Assembly: GCF_000190475.1 (NCBI RefSeq)
Contig: NZ_AEWH01000004.1
Span: 62,001 to 126,000, forward strand
Reading direction: 5' to 3'
DNA: 64,000 bases
Source of the DNA: Ornithinibacillus scapharcae TW25
Lineage (GTDB): Bacteria; Bacillota; Bacilli; Bacillales; Amphibacillaceae
The first letter of the stretch is position 1. Each line of letters opens with the position of its first letter. Positions 29,151 to 37,868 of this stretch are shown here, piece by piece. The notes beneath the pieces are model-generated. The model saw only the letters and a list, made by a program, of their open reading frames with translations. It did no database searches and was not told where the DNA came from. A program made the translations under genes and the position numbers.

Positions 29151-29820
29151 GATTATCTTCCTTCTCGGTATGCTTATTCATAAGATTTTTTCTGTTTAGT
29201 TTCAATTTTTCTAGTTCGCTCGAAAACAGATTTTTAAAATCATTTTTGTTTGAACTGGACGATTCAGTATCCTGACTAGAATTTTTTTGAAATATTGAAA
29301 GAAAGTTATCCGGTCTGAAAGTTGCTTGATCTTTATAGCTATTTAGGATTTCCTTCCTCAATTGTTCGTCTTCAATTTCTTCAAGTAGTTGTACATTCTC
29401 GCCAACCCCTATTAAGTACAGCTTGCTTCCTACCCGAATTATTTGTATCGATTTGCTAGGACCTACTGCTATACCACCAAGGTTTTCAAGAGCCTTCACT
29501 TGAGTGAAAAGCTTGTTTCGCTTATTTAAAAACTTAAGCAATAAATAAATCAATACTAAAATTAAAAATAATGCAAAAACCATTTGAATTAAATTTAAAA
29601 CAAGTGAACCATTCCCAGTATCCTCACTTTCTGGGCTTTCCTCTTCAGTGTCGGTAACTGGGGAATTATCATTTTGTTCCTTTTCAGATGAATCGTTTGA
29701 ATCATCATTGTATTGATCACTGACCATACCATCTGCATGGATATTTAAAGGGGAACTAATTAGAATAACAACTAAACCAAGAAGTATCCCCACATAATTT
29801 ACGATACGCAATTTCCTCAC
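29143..29820 (-). CDS. fliO: FliO/FliZ, flagellar export gate assembly protein
   Basis: 225 residues. An N-terminal signal-like hydrophobic segment (about 8-27) is followed by an extracytoplasmic acidic Ser/Asp/Glu-rich stretch, a membrane segment at about 75-95 (LILVLIYLLLKFLNKRN) and a cytoplasmic domain with LENLGGIAVGPSKSIQIIRVG and YLIGVGENVQLLEEI, the FliO hallmark. It helps assemble FliP. B. subtilis names it FliZ. The GTG start at 29820 is uncertain; a TTG 9 bases downstream is possible. Confidence 0.9.
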   Translation of the reverse strand: MRKLRIVNYVGILLGLVVILISSPLNIHADGMVSDQYNDDSNDSSEKEQNDNSPVTDTEEESPESEDTGNGSLVLNLIQMVFALFLILVLIYLLLKFLNKRNKLFTQVKALENLGGIAVGPSKSIQIIRVGSKLYLIGVGENVQLLEEIEDEQLRKEILNSYKDQATFRPDNFLSIFQKNSSQDTESSSSNKNDFKNLFSSELEKLKLNRKNLMNKHTEKEDNHE

Positions 29821-29827
29821 TCGTTTC

Positions 29828-30190
29828 TTAATCTAGGGCTTTTTGAATAGCTTCGATTACACGATCCGCTTGGAAAGGTTTTACGATAAAGTCTTTTGCT
29901 CCTGCTTGAATTGCATCGATAACCATCGCTTGTTGTCCCATCGCAGAACACATAATTACCTTTGCATTCGGATTCGTTTCTCTAATTTTCTTAAGTGCAG
30001 AGATACCATCCATCTCTGGCATTGTAATATCCATTGTAACTAAATCAGGAGTCAATTCATTATATAATTCAACAGCTTGTACTCCATCTTGAGCCTCTCC
30101 TACAACATCAAAACCATTCTTAGATAGTATATCCTTAATCATCATTCGCATAAATGCAGCATCGTCCACGATTAAGATGCGTTTACTCAT
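29828..30190 (-). CDS. cheY: Chemotaxis response regulator CheY
   Basis: 120 residues, a lone receiver domain. Acidic pair in ILIVDDAAFMRMMIKDIL, phospho-Asp in LVTMDITMPEMDG, Thr/Ser switch region VIMCSAMGQ and Lys in DFIVKPFQ. CheY-P binds the FliM/FliY switch. It sits between fliY and fliO, as in B. subtilis. An AGGAGG site precedes the ATG. Confidence 0.97.
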   Translation of the reverse strand: MSKRILIVDDAAFMRMMIKDILSKNGFDVVGEAQDGVQAVELYNELTPDLVTMDITMPEMDGISALKKIRETNPNAKVIMCSAMGQQAMVIDAIQAGAKDFIVKPFQADRVIEAIQKALD

Positions 30191-30211
30191 GAAAAATTCC
30201 TCCTAGTGTTA

Positions 30212-31399
30212 TTATTTCAGCTTCATTAGTCGATCGGATTGGCTAATAATATCCGTTACCCGAACACCAAAGTTTTCATCTATTACTACCACTTCACCTT
30301 GCGCAATTAACTTTTCATTGACTAAAATGTCAACTGGCTCACCAGCAAGCTTATCTAATTCTATAATTGATCCAGCTGATAGTTCTAAAATTTCTTTCAC
30401 AGTTCGTTTTGTTCTTCCTAACTCCACTGTAACTTTTAAAGGAATGTCTAATAACATATCTAAATTACGTGTATTAGTGGTAACATTTCCCTGTGTTTCA
30501 AAACTTGAAAATTCTGCCTGTTGTACATTTGATTTATTTTGAATTGTTGTATTTCCGATGAATTGTGGTTCATTGGATCTCATCATCTGAACATTTGAAT
30601 TTTCGTTTACTTGGGCTTGTCTTGGCATTGGACTAGCCTCCTCTTGATATAGGACTGAGCTGTCAATTGGTTCAACTGAAACAGCAGATTCTGCTTGTGT
30701 TTCTTGTTCGCCATTCAGCAAGTCTTCTACCAGTTGTTTTGCGAAACGAATAGGCATTAATTGCATAATATTCGAATCTATTAGCGTACCAACCTTTAGT
30801 TGAAACGATACTTTCACAAACACTTCTTCATCTGGATCACCAGCATCATCCGCTAAATGATCTTGAGAAATGGATGGTGGAGAGATATCGACACGCTTAT
30901 CAAATACGGTTGACATACTAGTAGCAGCTGCCCCCATCATTTGATTCATTGCTTCTTGAACAGCACTTAAATGAATCTCGTTTAACTCTCCAAATGGACC
31001 TTCTCCAGTACCACCTAACATAATATCAGAGATAATGGCTGCGTCCTCCGCTTTAATTACAAGGACGTTTTGTCCAGAGAAACCTTCAACATACTTCACT
31101 TGAACACTTACATGTTCAAATTGAAATGCTTCTTCAATTTCTTGTTTCATGATAATGGATACTGTTGGTGTTGTAATTTCGACTTTTTGACTTAGAAGCG
31201 TTGAAAGCGTAGTTGCAGAGCTTCCAAATGAAATGTTTCCAATTTCACCTAATGTATCTATCTCAATCGACGAAAGATAATCATTCATATCAATGTCAGA
31301 TTTATCGGTCTGATTACTTTCTATAATATCGGAATCATCATCAGCACCCACTTTTAATAGTGCATCGATTTCATCCTGGGAAAGCATTCCATCGTTCAT
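30212..31399 (-). CDS. fliY: FliY, flagellar switch protein with CheY-P phosphatase domain
   Basis: 395 residues. N-terminal CheY-binding peptide (MNDGMLSQDEIDALLK), CheC-like phosphatase domain with two E-x3-N helices (IDTLGEIGNISFGSSATTL and LSAVQEAMNQMMGAAATSM), a variable Gln/Asn/Ser-rich linker (about 235-310) and a C-terminal FliN/SpoA domain (LDIPLKVTVELGRTKRTVKE). It is the Gram-positive replacement for FliN. It overlaps the fliM stop as TAATG. Confidence 0.96.
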   Translation of the reverse strand: MNDGMLSQDEIDALLKVGADDDSDIIESNQTDKSDIDMNDYLSSIEIDTLGEIGNISFGSSATTLSTLLSQKVEITTPTVSIIMKQEIEEAFQFEHVSVQVKYVEGFSGQNVLVIKAEDAAIISDIMLGGTGEGPFGELNEIHLSAVQEAMNQMMGAAATSMSTVFDKRVDISPPSISQDHLADDAGDPDEEVFVKVSFQLKVGTLIDSNIMQLMPIRFAKQLVEDLLNGEQETQAESAVSVEPIDSSVLYQEEASPMPRQAQVNENSNVQMMRSNEPQFIGNTTIQNKSNVQQAEFSSFETQGNVTTNTRNLDMLLDIPLKVTVELGRTKRTVKEILELSAGSIIELDKLAGEPVDILVNEKLIAQGEVVVIDENFGVRVTDIISQSDRLMKLK

Positions 31400-32394
31400 T
31401 ATTCTTCAACTCCTCCCGTAATTTCTTCCAACACCTGTACGGATAGTTTATTTCTGTGTTTACCAGGCTGTACATGGAATTTAGGTTCATCATTCACTTT
31501 TAATACTAATGGTTCATCTATAGGATGTTTTAATGCAATCACATCATTCGATGCTAAATCTAAGAACTGTTGAATATTAATAGTTGTTTCACCAAGTATT
31601 GCTTTAGCATCAACATGGACATTCTCAAGATTTTTAGCTAATTTATCAGCTGCTTCGGGATCTCGCTTCTGACTTGTATTATTTTGCATCCAGTATTGAA
31701 CCGAGAGCTTGGAAATAATCGGCTCTAAAACAATATGTGGAATACAAATATTAATCATCCCGCTTATTTCACCTATCGCAGTATTTAACGATACGACAAC
31801 AACTGTTTCGTTTGGTGAGACTAGCTGTAAAAATTGTGGATTGATCTCCATTTCCTCTAATTCAGGTTCAATATCTATTAGTGATGCCCAGGCCTCTTTT
31901 AAGCTCATGGTTGTTTTTTGGAATAACTGGGATATTAAAATAGATTCAATTTCCGTTAAATTATCTATCTTATTGATAGAATCTCCTCTTCCGCCTAATA
32001 GACGGTCAAGCATACCATACGTAATATTTGGATTTACTTCCATAATGATTTTTCCATCCAAAGGAGGAACATTGTATAAGTTCATTACGGTTACTTTTGG
32101 AACGGAACGGATAAATTCCTCATATGGAATTTGGTCTACGGATGCAACTGAAATATTAACATAGGTTCGTAGCTGTGAAGAGAATAATGTTGTTAATAAT
32201 CGTGCATAGTTCTCATGAATTCTTCCGATACTTCGAATTTGGTCTTTAGAAAACCGTAAAGCTCGTTTGAAGTCATATACTCGAACCCTTTTCTCTTTTT
32301 CTTCTTTCTTTAGCTCTTCTGCATCCATATCACCTGTTGTCAGTGCGGATAAAAGGGCGTCGATCTCATTTTGCGAGAGAACTTCATCTGCCAA
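31399..32394 (-). CDS. fliM: Flagellar motor switch protein FliM
   Basis: 331 residues. N-terminal CheY-P-binding peptide VLSQNEIDALLSAL, a middle CheC-like domain without phosphatase residues (with LTTLFSSQLRTYVNISVAS and MLDRLLGGRGDS) and a C-terminal SpoA domain (INIQQFLDLASNDVIALKH). It is the CheY-P receptor of the C-ring. TTG start at 32394 after GGAGGTGAG; the near-identical N-terminal peptides of FliM and FliY are notable but normal. Confidence 0.96.
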   Translation of the reverse strand: MADEVLSQNEIDALLSALTTGDMDAEELKKEEKEKRVRVYDFKRALRFSKDQIRSIGRIHENYARLLTTLFSSQLRTYVNISVASVDQIPYEEFIRSVPKVTVMNLYNVPPLDGKIIMEVNPNITYGMLDRLLGGRGDSINKIDNLTEIESILISQLFQKTTMSLKEAWASLIDIEPELEEMEINPQFLQLVSPNETVVVVSLNTAIGEISGMINICIPHIVLEPIISKLSVQYWMQNNTSQKRDPEAADKLAKNLENVHVDAKAILGETTINIQQFLDLASNDVIALKHPIDEPLVLKVNDEPKFHVQPGKHRNKLSVQVLEEITGGVEE

Positions 32395-32427
32395 GGATAC
32401 TCACCTCCATATTGGAGTATTGTTTTT

Positions 32428-32850
32428 CTATTGTAAAATTTTATTTATGGTATAAACATCCTCAATGGAACCTTCAGTCATCACTTTATTTAGTTCGACC
32501 TTTAGGATATCCTCAACGTCTGATAGACCAGATTTAAACGAGTCTTCATCTTTTGTTGCTAATTCTTTGATTAGGATGTTTCTTACTTGGAACTCTCTTT
32601 TTTCAATTTCTTCTTTTGCGTCTTTACTATCAGTTATTATTTGAAATTGAATTCTTACAAAACTTCCATCACTTAAATCTGTTGTGATTTCTGGTGTTTG
32701 GTAGGAGTATTCCACAATCTCATCAATAGATTGTTGTTCTTCTCCTTTATCGCGCTTATCTAGTACATTCAGTATGATAACAGCAGCTACAACACCCACT
32801 AATACAATGATTACTAATGAGAGAAGCATTGTTTTTACTAATTTACTCAC
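32428..32850 (-). CDS. fliL: FliL, stator-associated flagellar membrane protein
   Basis: 140 residues, same as B. subtilis FliL. One N-terminal membrane segment ([20 protein letters not shown]) and an extracytoplasmic SPFH-like domain ([37 protein letters not shown]). It supports stator function. I chose the GTG at 32850, which overlaps the end of swrD and follows AGGTGGG; an ATG at 32868 would add six residues. Confidence 0.92.
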   Translation of the reverse strand: MSKLVKTMLLSLVIIVLVGVVAAVIILNVLDKRDKGEEQQSIDEIVEYSYQTPEITTDLSDGSFVRIQFQIITDSKDAKEEIEKREFQVRNILIKELATKDEDSFKSGLSDVEDILKVELNKVMTEGSIEDVYTINKILQ

Positions 32851-33061
32851 TGGACTTTCCCACCTCACTTAGTGAATGTACAATCCCTATCCTCTGGTAA
32901 TAAGATGTTATAAGTTCAACTACCACTAATTCAGCTTCCTTAACAACTATTTTTTTTCCATTAATGAGGGTAATAGTAGTATCAGGATAAGATTGTATTT
33001 GTTCAATCATAAAAGCATTTAATGAAAAGGAGTCACCATTCAAACGTGTAAGTTTTATCAT
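32843..33061 (-). CDS. swrD: SwrD / FlbD family small flagellar protein
   Basis: 72 residues of the FlbD family: [41 protein letters not shown] and a short tail. In B. subtilis SwrD raises motor torque for swarming. It lies after flgE across a strong hairpin (33079-33113) and overlaps fliL. Its ribosome binding site is weak, and the best candidate lies near the hairpin foot, so its translation may depend on RNA folding. Confidence 0.9.
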   Translation of the reverse strand: MIKLTRLNGDSFSLNAFMIEQIQSYPDTTITLINGKKIVVKEAELVVVELITSYYQRIGIVHSLSEVGKSSE

Positions 33062-33078
33062 AATAGTTAACAGAGATA

Positions 33079-33113
33079 CCTTAGAAAGGAGGTTTTTCCT
33101 CCTCTCTCTAAGG
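33079..33113 (-). promoter_or_regulatory. Hairpin between flgE and swrD inside the operon
   Basis: A stem of CCTTAG and GAGGAGG pairing with CCTCC and CTAAGG around an AAAAA loop, with small mismatches. No U-run follows on the minus strand, so it is more likely an RNA stabiliser, partial attenuator or processing site than a full terminator. Confidence 0.5.
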
Positions 33114-33131
33114 CATCATCTTACCCCCTAT

Positions 33132-34472
33132 TTATCGTTTTAAGTTAACAAGTTCTTGTAGGATCTCATCTGATGTTGTAATGATTCTTGTGTTTGCCTG
33201 GAAACCACGTTGAGCGGTAATCATTTCTGTGAATTCTTCAGAAAGGTCAACGTTAGACATTTCTAGAGCTCCAGCGACGATGGAAGCCGCTCCATTTGTT
33301 TCAGGTGATACATATATAGGTGCACCATTTCCATCAGTAAGTAAACCTGCATTCGTGCTATTTAAGAATAGGTTACTTCCTGCTTTTTCTAGACCAGCTG
33401 GATTTGAAAAACTTGCAAGTGCAATTTGACCTGCAACCTGAGTATCACCATTTACATCAACGTAGTTTACTACACCATTTGATTGAACACTAAAGCTTTG
33501 AGCGTCATCTGGAATGGTTAGTTTACCCAATGGACCAGCAAAGCCCATACCTGTTGATCCACCAAATTCTAAAGTAGTTGTATTACCACCATTTGCGATG
33601 GAAAGTGTCGTACCATCAAAAGTAACGTTGAAAGTAGTCGCTCCGTCAGTGAATGTTAAGTTCTGGCTTCCAGCAGTTGAAGTAACTGAATTTGCACCAT
33701 TTCCAAAAGTGAATGTTCCGTCATCATTTAATTGGAATGAAAGGTTTGGTGCGTACCCCGGAACTTTGAAAGTACTACTATCTAAATCTTCAAACGTAAT
33801 TACCTCTGCGGTAGCCCCCGTACCTACAGTAATAACGGTTTGCGGACTATTAGTTAAATTTACTTCTACAGGTTGTCCTCCGCCATCATTAAAGGTAATT
33901 ACTTTATTAGCAGCATCCGGAGCTAATCTAACCTCCTTACTAGCACCATCATTATATCGAACAATAATTTCACCAGTAGTTAGATCGTTTTCAATTTCAA
34001 TGTTCTGACCAGTACTATCTTGAGCAGTAATTGAAGTAGATTCTAGAACAGGACTACCTTGAAATCCTTGTAAATAGTAACCTTGTGGATTAACAATTGC
34101 TCCATCTTCATCTAAATAAAAATTACCAGCACGTGTATAGTATGTTGAATCCCCATCTCTTACGATAAACATTCCATCGCCTTCTAAAGCAAAGTCTAAC
34201 GGGTTGTTTGTTGTTTGACGGAAACCTTGTGTATGAATGTTGTCAATGGACCCTAATTGAGAACCTAGACCTACTTGCGCTGGGTTAACCCCACCACGGG
34301 TTGCTGTAGGTGCTTGTGCGCCTGAAGTCATCTGACTCATCATATCTTGGAATGTTACACGGCCTTTTTTGAAGCCAGATGTATTTACGTTAGCAATGTT
34401 ATTACCAATAACATCTAGTTTTGTTTGGAAGTTTTTCATTCCGGATATACCTGAATACATTGAACGTAGCAT
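33132..34472 (-). CDS. flgE: Flagellar hook protein FlgE, with an enlarged central domain
   Basis: 446 residues. The N-terminal rod-type D0 segment (MLRSMYSGISGMKNFQTKLD, then NNIANVNTSGFKKGR) and C-terminal D0 (MSNVDLSEEFTEMITAQRGF and NTRIITTSDEILQELVNLKR) are conserved; FALEGDGMFIVRDGDSTYYTRAGNF is also typical. The middle (about 150-330) is a Gly/Thr/Asn-rich beta region not found in the 264-residue B. subtilis hook protein. The gene follows a TIGR02530-type gene and is flanked on both sides by intra-operon hairpins. The identity is secure; the extra domain is presumably surface exposed. Confidence 0.94.
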   Translation of the reverse strand: MLRSMYSGISGMKNFQTKLDVIGNNIANVNTSGFKKGRVTFQDMMSQMTSGAQAPTATRGGVNPAQVGLGSQLGSIDNIHTQGFRQTTNNPLDFALEGDGMFIVRDGDSTYYTRAGNFYLDEDGAIVNPQGYYLQGFQGSPVLESTSITAQDSTGQNIEIENDLTTGEIIVRYNDGASKEVRLAPDAANKVITFNDGGGQPVEVNLTNSPQTVITVGTGATAEVITFEDLDSSTFKVPGYAPNLSFQLNDDGTFTFGNGANSVTSTAGSQNLTFTDGATTFNVTFDGTTLSIANGGNTTTLEFGGSTGMGFAGPLGKLTIPDDAQSFSVQSNGVVNYVDVNGDTQVAGQIALASFSNPAGLEKAGSNLFLNSTNAGLLTDGNGAPIYVSPETNGAASIVAGALEMSNVDLSEEFTEMITAQRGFQANTRIITTSDEILQELVNLKR

Positions 34473-34530
34473 TTATATTTTCCCCTTTTACCTTTAATAT
34501 TTAGCTGTATCAATCAGTCAACAGCTTATT

Positions 34531-34552
34531 GGCTTCCCATAAGGGTCCAGCC
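34531..34552 (-). promoter_or_regulatory. Hairpin just upstream of flgE
   Basis: On the minus strand GGCT and CCC pair with GGG and AGCC around TTAT. It touches the stop of the preceding gene and has no U-run. It may protect the 5' end of a processed flgE transcript. Confidence 0.4.
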
Positions 34553-34926
34553 TATTCATTTATTAAGATAGTTCCATTAATGTTTGTAAAGATTCGGTTT
34601 GATGCCTCTTCTAAATTCATGGCAGTAACAACCGTATGATTTTTTGCACTCACGAGTAATGCAGCATTATTCATGACAACAAGTGAATCTGTAATACCTT
34701 TTTGCTTTGCCTCTGTTACTTTCTCATTTATTAGTTGCCACTGTTGATCATTTAAATGGATATTTCTTTCTTGCAATCTTTCGCTTGCATGTTTACTAAT
34801 TATTAGCTCCTGCTTTTCTTGTAAAATCGACTTAAAATCAAGTCCATTTGAGTCAACTTTCGGATTTTGTTTAGCAGGGAACTGTAAGGCATGTTGTCTG
34901 GGTACCTGATGGATTCGATGATCCAT
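34552..34926 (-). CDS. TIGR02530-type flagellar operon protein
   Basis: 124 residues, soluble. The family core is clear: IISKHASERLQERNIHL, then a helical stretch, then SLVVMNNAALLVSAKNHTVV and AMNLEEASNRIFTNINGTILI at the end. This conserved but uncharacterised family is found next to hook genes in many Firmicutes. It lies between flgD and flgE. I chose the ATG at 34926, with AAAGGAAGTGA about 6 bases upstream, over a GTG at 34935. A hook-assembly role is inferred from position. Confidence 0.82.
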   Translation of the reverse strand: MDHRIHQVPRQHALQFPAKQNPKVDSNGLDFKSILQEKQELIISKHASERLQERNIHLNDQQWQLINEKVTEAKQKGITDSLVVMNNAALLVSAKNHTVVTAMNLEEASNRIFTNINGTILINE

Positions 34927-34940
34927 ATCAATCACTTCCT

Positions 34941-35456
34941 TTACTCAGACCCTGTATTTTCGCCTGCTTCTTCATTACTATCAGCTTGTTCCTCTTCTGG
35001 AGTATCATCTACTGGTGTATCTTCAGAAGCTTTTACCTCCAAAATAAGATCGGCAAATACCTTTTCACCATTTTCCAATTCCAGTACGGCATAACCTTCT
35101 GATTGACTAACCGAAACAACTTTACTTGTTTGTAATTCAAGTGGCTTTCCTGTTTCCTCATCAAAACCTTGATATGTCACAAATTTTCCTATCATATGGC
35201 TATACTGAATAATAGGACTAATCGCTTGGTTCCTAACTAAAGTATTGATAGCACTTGTCATATTCATCATTTGTTCTAATGATGAAAATTGCGCTAACTG
35301 TGAAATGAATTCACGGTCCTCCATTGGATTCGTTGGATCTTGGTTCTGTAATTGGGTCATTAAGATTTTTAAAAATTCATCTTTTCCAAGCTCGGTTCCT
35401 GGAACTCTAACTTGAGTTTGATTCTTAAGATACAATGACGGATCTATTGTTGGCAT
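34941..35456 (-). CDS. flgD: Hook cap protein FlgD
   Basis: 171 residues. The N-terminal conserved segment is LGKDEFLKILMTQLQNQDP followed by NPMEDREFISQLAQFSSLEQM, the FlgD signature; the rest forms the cap domain, and the C-terminal tail is very acidic (ASEDTPVDDTPEEEQADSNE). FlgD scaffolds hook polymerisation. The ATG at 35456 follows AGGTGAG; a GTG at 35465 is the alternative. fliK precedes it with its stop directly adjacent. Confidence 0.93.
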   Translation of the reverse strand: MPTIDPSLYLKNQTQVRVPGTELGKDEFLKILMTQLQNQDPTNPMEDREFISQLAQFSSLEQMMNMTSAINTLVRNQAISPIIQYSHMIGKFVTYQGFDEETGKPLELQTSKVVSVSQSEGYAVLELENGEKVFADLILEVKASEDTPVDDTPEEEQADSNEEAGENTGSE

Positions 35457-35465
35457 GTTTCTCAC

Positions 35466-36785
35466 CTAGCCTTTCTCAGTTTGGATAAACTCTTCTAAAT
35501 AGGTGTCAAATTCTTCATCAGATTGTTTGTTATCTTCTTGATGTGAGGATTCGTCTGATCCTTGATTTTGACTTTGTAGAGATTGTTCATCACTCTGTTT
35601 CGTTTGAGTCTGTCCTTGACCAATCGTTGCATCCTGTCTTTCAATCACTACTTGTTGTGGTGAGAACATATGCTTCAATTGATTCATATTTGATTCCAAT
35701 ACGTCTTTGGCTGCTTGTGATGTTACTACGATCTTAACGGTCATTTCACCATTAACCTCTACTAATCGAATCATCATCTCCCCAAGATTTTCTGGTCTCA
35801 AAGCGATTGATAACTGATTAACACCATTTGGCATCGTTAGAAACTTACTTGTTTTCATGACCTGTTGGAACTGATCAACTAACTGCTGGTCAACAGTTTG
35901 AGTACTTTGATTTTGGTTTATAAAAATTACATACTGTTCTAATTTAGGCATAGCCATATTTGTTTGGTAGTTAACGCCTTGAACTGGAGCAGATTTATCC
36001 ATAAGCTGTTGATTTTGTAGAGCACTCTCAATCCACTTTACAACATCCTTAGTCGTCACCTGTGCATCGTTCTGATAGGCTGATTTAGCGGTTAACTTGT
36101 TCCGGCTTTCGTATACTTGAAGAATCTCTTTTAAGACCTGGTTCATCTTATACGATACTGGTTCTAGTTGATTACCTTCTGAACTAAATGCACGTACTAG
36201 TTGATTTTCTAATGCAGACCATTGCTTTAAAATATCTAATACTTTTGGAGCTATCCGACGTATATCTTGTTGATTATTAACTTCCGATAATAAACTTTCG
36301 AATTTAACCATTAAATCTGCTAATTGATTTTGCACTTTCACAAGGTCTACTTGTTCTAGCTGCATGATACCTTCTAAATGGATAGGCATCGTAGCTGTGA
36401 ATACGTCAGTAGCTGATTCCGATTCCAGTTCAATCCCAAGTTTTTCAACCAATAACTGAACCAACTCATCATCACCAAGTGCTTCGGTAACAGATTCTAG
36501 TGATAGGCTGTCTGTTATTTTTGCTGAAATCTCTTCAAGGCTATCCCTATTTTCTAATAGACTACTAAGCTCTATATTTAAACTAGCTAATAGATCTAGT
36601 AGACTACTGGTTTCTGGGGTAAGCTCTCCTTCCAAGTCTCTTGTATCAGAATTAAGTTCACTATCTATTTGATGGAGTAACTTTGAAAATAATGGTGATA
36701 CCTCCACTGTCTTTCCAGCAGTTTTAGCAGTTTGACTTCCATTACTTACTACTCCTGGTTGGACTGCCATACTAGTCACGTTCAT
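35466..36785 (-). CDS. fliK: Hook-length control protein FliK
   Basis: 439 residues. A long, poorly conserved N-terminal and central ruler region rich in Gln, Leu and Ser leads to a C-terminal FliK domain (about 315-400: VNQLSIALRPENLGEMMIRL and GEMTVKIVVTSQAAKDVLE), then a Gln/Ser/Glu-rich tail. It measures the hook and triggers the FlhB export switch. AAAGGAGGTG precedes the ATG. It lies between ylxF and flgD, the normal place. Confidence 0.92.
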   Translation of the reverse strand: MNVTSMAVQPGVVSNGSQTAKTAGKTVEVSPLFSKLLHQIDSELNSDTRDLEGELTPETSSLLDLLASLNIELSSLLENRDSLEEISAKITDSLSLESVTEALGDDELVQLLVEKLGIELESESATDVFTATMPIHLEGIMQLEQVDLVKVQNQLADLMVKFESLLSEVNNQQDIRRIAPKVLDILKQWSALENQLVRAFSSEGNQLEPVSYKMNQVLKEILQVYESRNKLTAKSAYQNDAQVTTKDVVKWIESALQNQQLMDKSAPVQGVNYQTNMAMPKLEQYVIFINQNQSTQTVDQQLVDQFQQVMKTSKFLTMPNGVNQLSIALRPENLGEMMIRLVEVNGEMTVKIVVTSQAAKDVLESNMNQLKHMFSPQQVVIERQDATIGQGQTQTKQSDEQSLQSQNQGSDESSHQEDNKQSDEEFDTYLEEFIQTEKG

Positions 36786-36816
36786 CTTATTTCACCTCCT
36801 TTCAAAATCGATACTC

Positions 36817-37413
36817 TTATTGATTGATAAATCTTCTCGCAATATCAGCAGCAGCTTCTGGAGTCATATTCTCCATGATTGCACCACGATCCTTATTCGA
36901 CATTTCATTTAAAATGAGAAATGCAGTACTGGTATCGAGTTGTTCTAATATTAATGCAGCCTGCTCACCCTTCATTTCAGTAAAAGAACTTGATAATTGT
37001 TTTACTGTCTTATTTGTGTCTTCTACTTCAACTTCAGCCTCTGGTTGCTGGTTTGCCACTTCTAAGTCTCTCTCAAGCTTTACAATTTGTTGTTCTAGTT
37101 GCTCAATCTTATTATCAAGTGTTTTGTTTTCTTGACTTAACTTTTCGATTTCTTCATCTTTTTTATCTAGCTTAGCTTGATTGTTTTCTTCTTTTTCTAA
37201 CTCCCTTGCCTCTTCCTCCGTTGTAATAACGGAAGATAGTACAGGGATTTTCTCACCAGTATTCTTTGCCCAATTTACGACATCCACCCCAGCCACAGCA
37301 AATACAATAACCGTTAGCGTAATTGCAATAATTACAGGTATAACTATGGCAAATAGGAACCACAGGAATGGATTCATTTTTTCTTTTTCTATAAATTCTT
37401 TTTCTTTCGCCAT
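36817..37413 (-). CDS. ylxF: YlxF-like membrane protein with MgtE-N-type domain
   Basis: 198 residues. Short cytoplasmic N-terminus, one membrane segment (about residues 12-45, LWFLFAIVIPVIIAITLTVI), a coiled coil (about 75-125) and a C-terminal helical MgtE_N-like domain (SFTEMKGEQAALILEQLDTS and NKDRGAIMENMTPEAAADIA), as in FliG/MotE-type proteins. B. subtilis ylxF has the same place between fliJ and fliK. Similar proteins act as stator or motor chaperones (MotE), but a role here is inference. ATG at 37413 after AGGTGAG. Confidence 0.82.
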   Translation of the reverse strand: MAKEKEFIEKEKMNPFLWFLFAIVIPVIIAITLTVIVFAVAGVDVVNWAKNTGEKIPVLSSVITTEEEARELEKEENNQAKLDKKDEEIEKLSQENKTLDNKIEQLEQQIVKLERDLEVANQQPEAEVEVEDTNKTVKQLSSSFTEMKGEQAALILEQLDTSTAFLILNEMSNKDRGAIMENMTPEAAADIARRFINQ

Positions 37414-37422
37414 TTGTCTCAC

Positions 37423-37866
37423 CTATTTTTTGTGACTAAGATATTGTTGGATGGAAATGTCATCCATAAATGTAGCTTCCGCTCTTTTTAATACTTCTTG
37501 TTCTTCTGTTGCTCGTATGTCAATAATTTTTTCGAATTTCTTCGTTTCAACATGTGCTTCTGTCAGTACTTGTTGTTTCGATTCCATATTGTATCGTGCT
37601 TTTTGGACCTGTAGTTGTAAATCTTCTATATGTTTGTTTAATGACTCAATATAAGCAAGTTGGTCCTGGATTTGGTCTAGATTCATGTTCGATCGAAGCG
37701 ATTCCTCATAAGATGCTTCTACTGCTTCTTTTTTTTGTAGAATCCTCAGAAGCTTAGTACCTACTTCCTCGAATAAATCAACTGATCTTTTATATGCTAG
37801 TTCCGCATCTCTTTTCTCGCGTTCACGAATATCTAGAATTTTAGTTAATACTGCTGTTCCCGACAA
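37423..37866 (-). CDS. fliJ: Flagellar export chaperone FliJ
   Basis: 147 residues, almost entirely coiled coil (LTKILDIREREKRDAELAYK to KRAEATFMDDIS), as expected for FliJ, the central stalk of the FliI ATPase complex. I favour the TTG at 37866, 9 bases from GGAGG; a TTG at 37872 would overlap the fliI stop. It lies between fliI and ylxF. Confidence 0.88.
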   Translation of the reverse strand: MSGTAVLTKILDIREREKRDAELAYKRSVDLFEEVGTKLLRILQKKEAVEASYEESLRSNMNLDQIQDQLAYIESLNKHIEDLQLQVQKARYNMESKQQVLTEAHVETKKFEKIIDIRATEEQEVLKRAEATFMDDISIQQYLSHKK

Positions 37867-37868
37867 AA

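Noticed and set aside
28178-29820. The fliOPQR genes as a virulence-type type III secretion system
   Set aside because: They are embedded among flagellar genes in standard order; nothing indicates an injectisome.
31709-32164. 151-codon plus-strand frame opposite fliM, and other long antisense frames such as those at 33514-34008 and 62304-62855
   Set aside because: These are shadows of conserved minus-strand genes; composition is low complexity and no start signal supports them.
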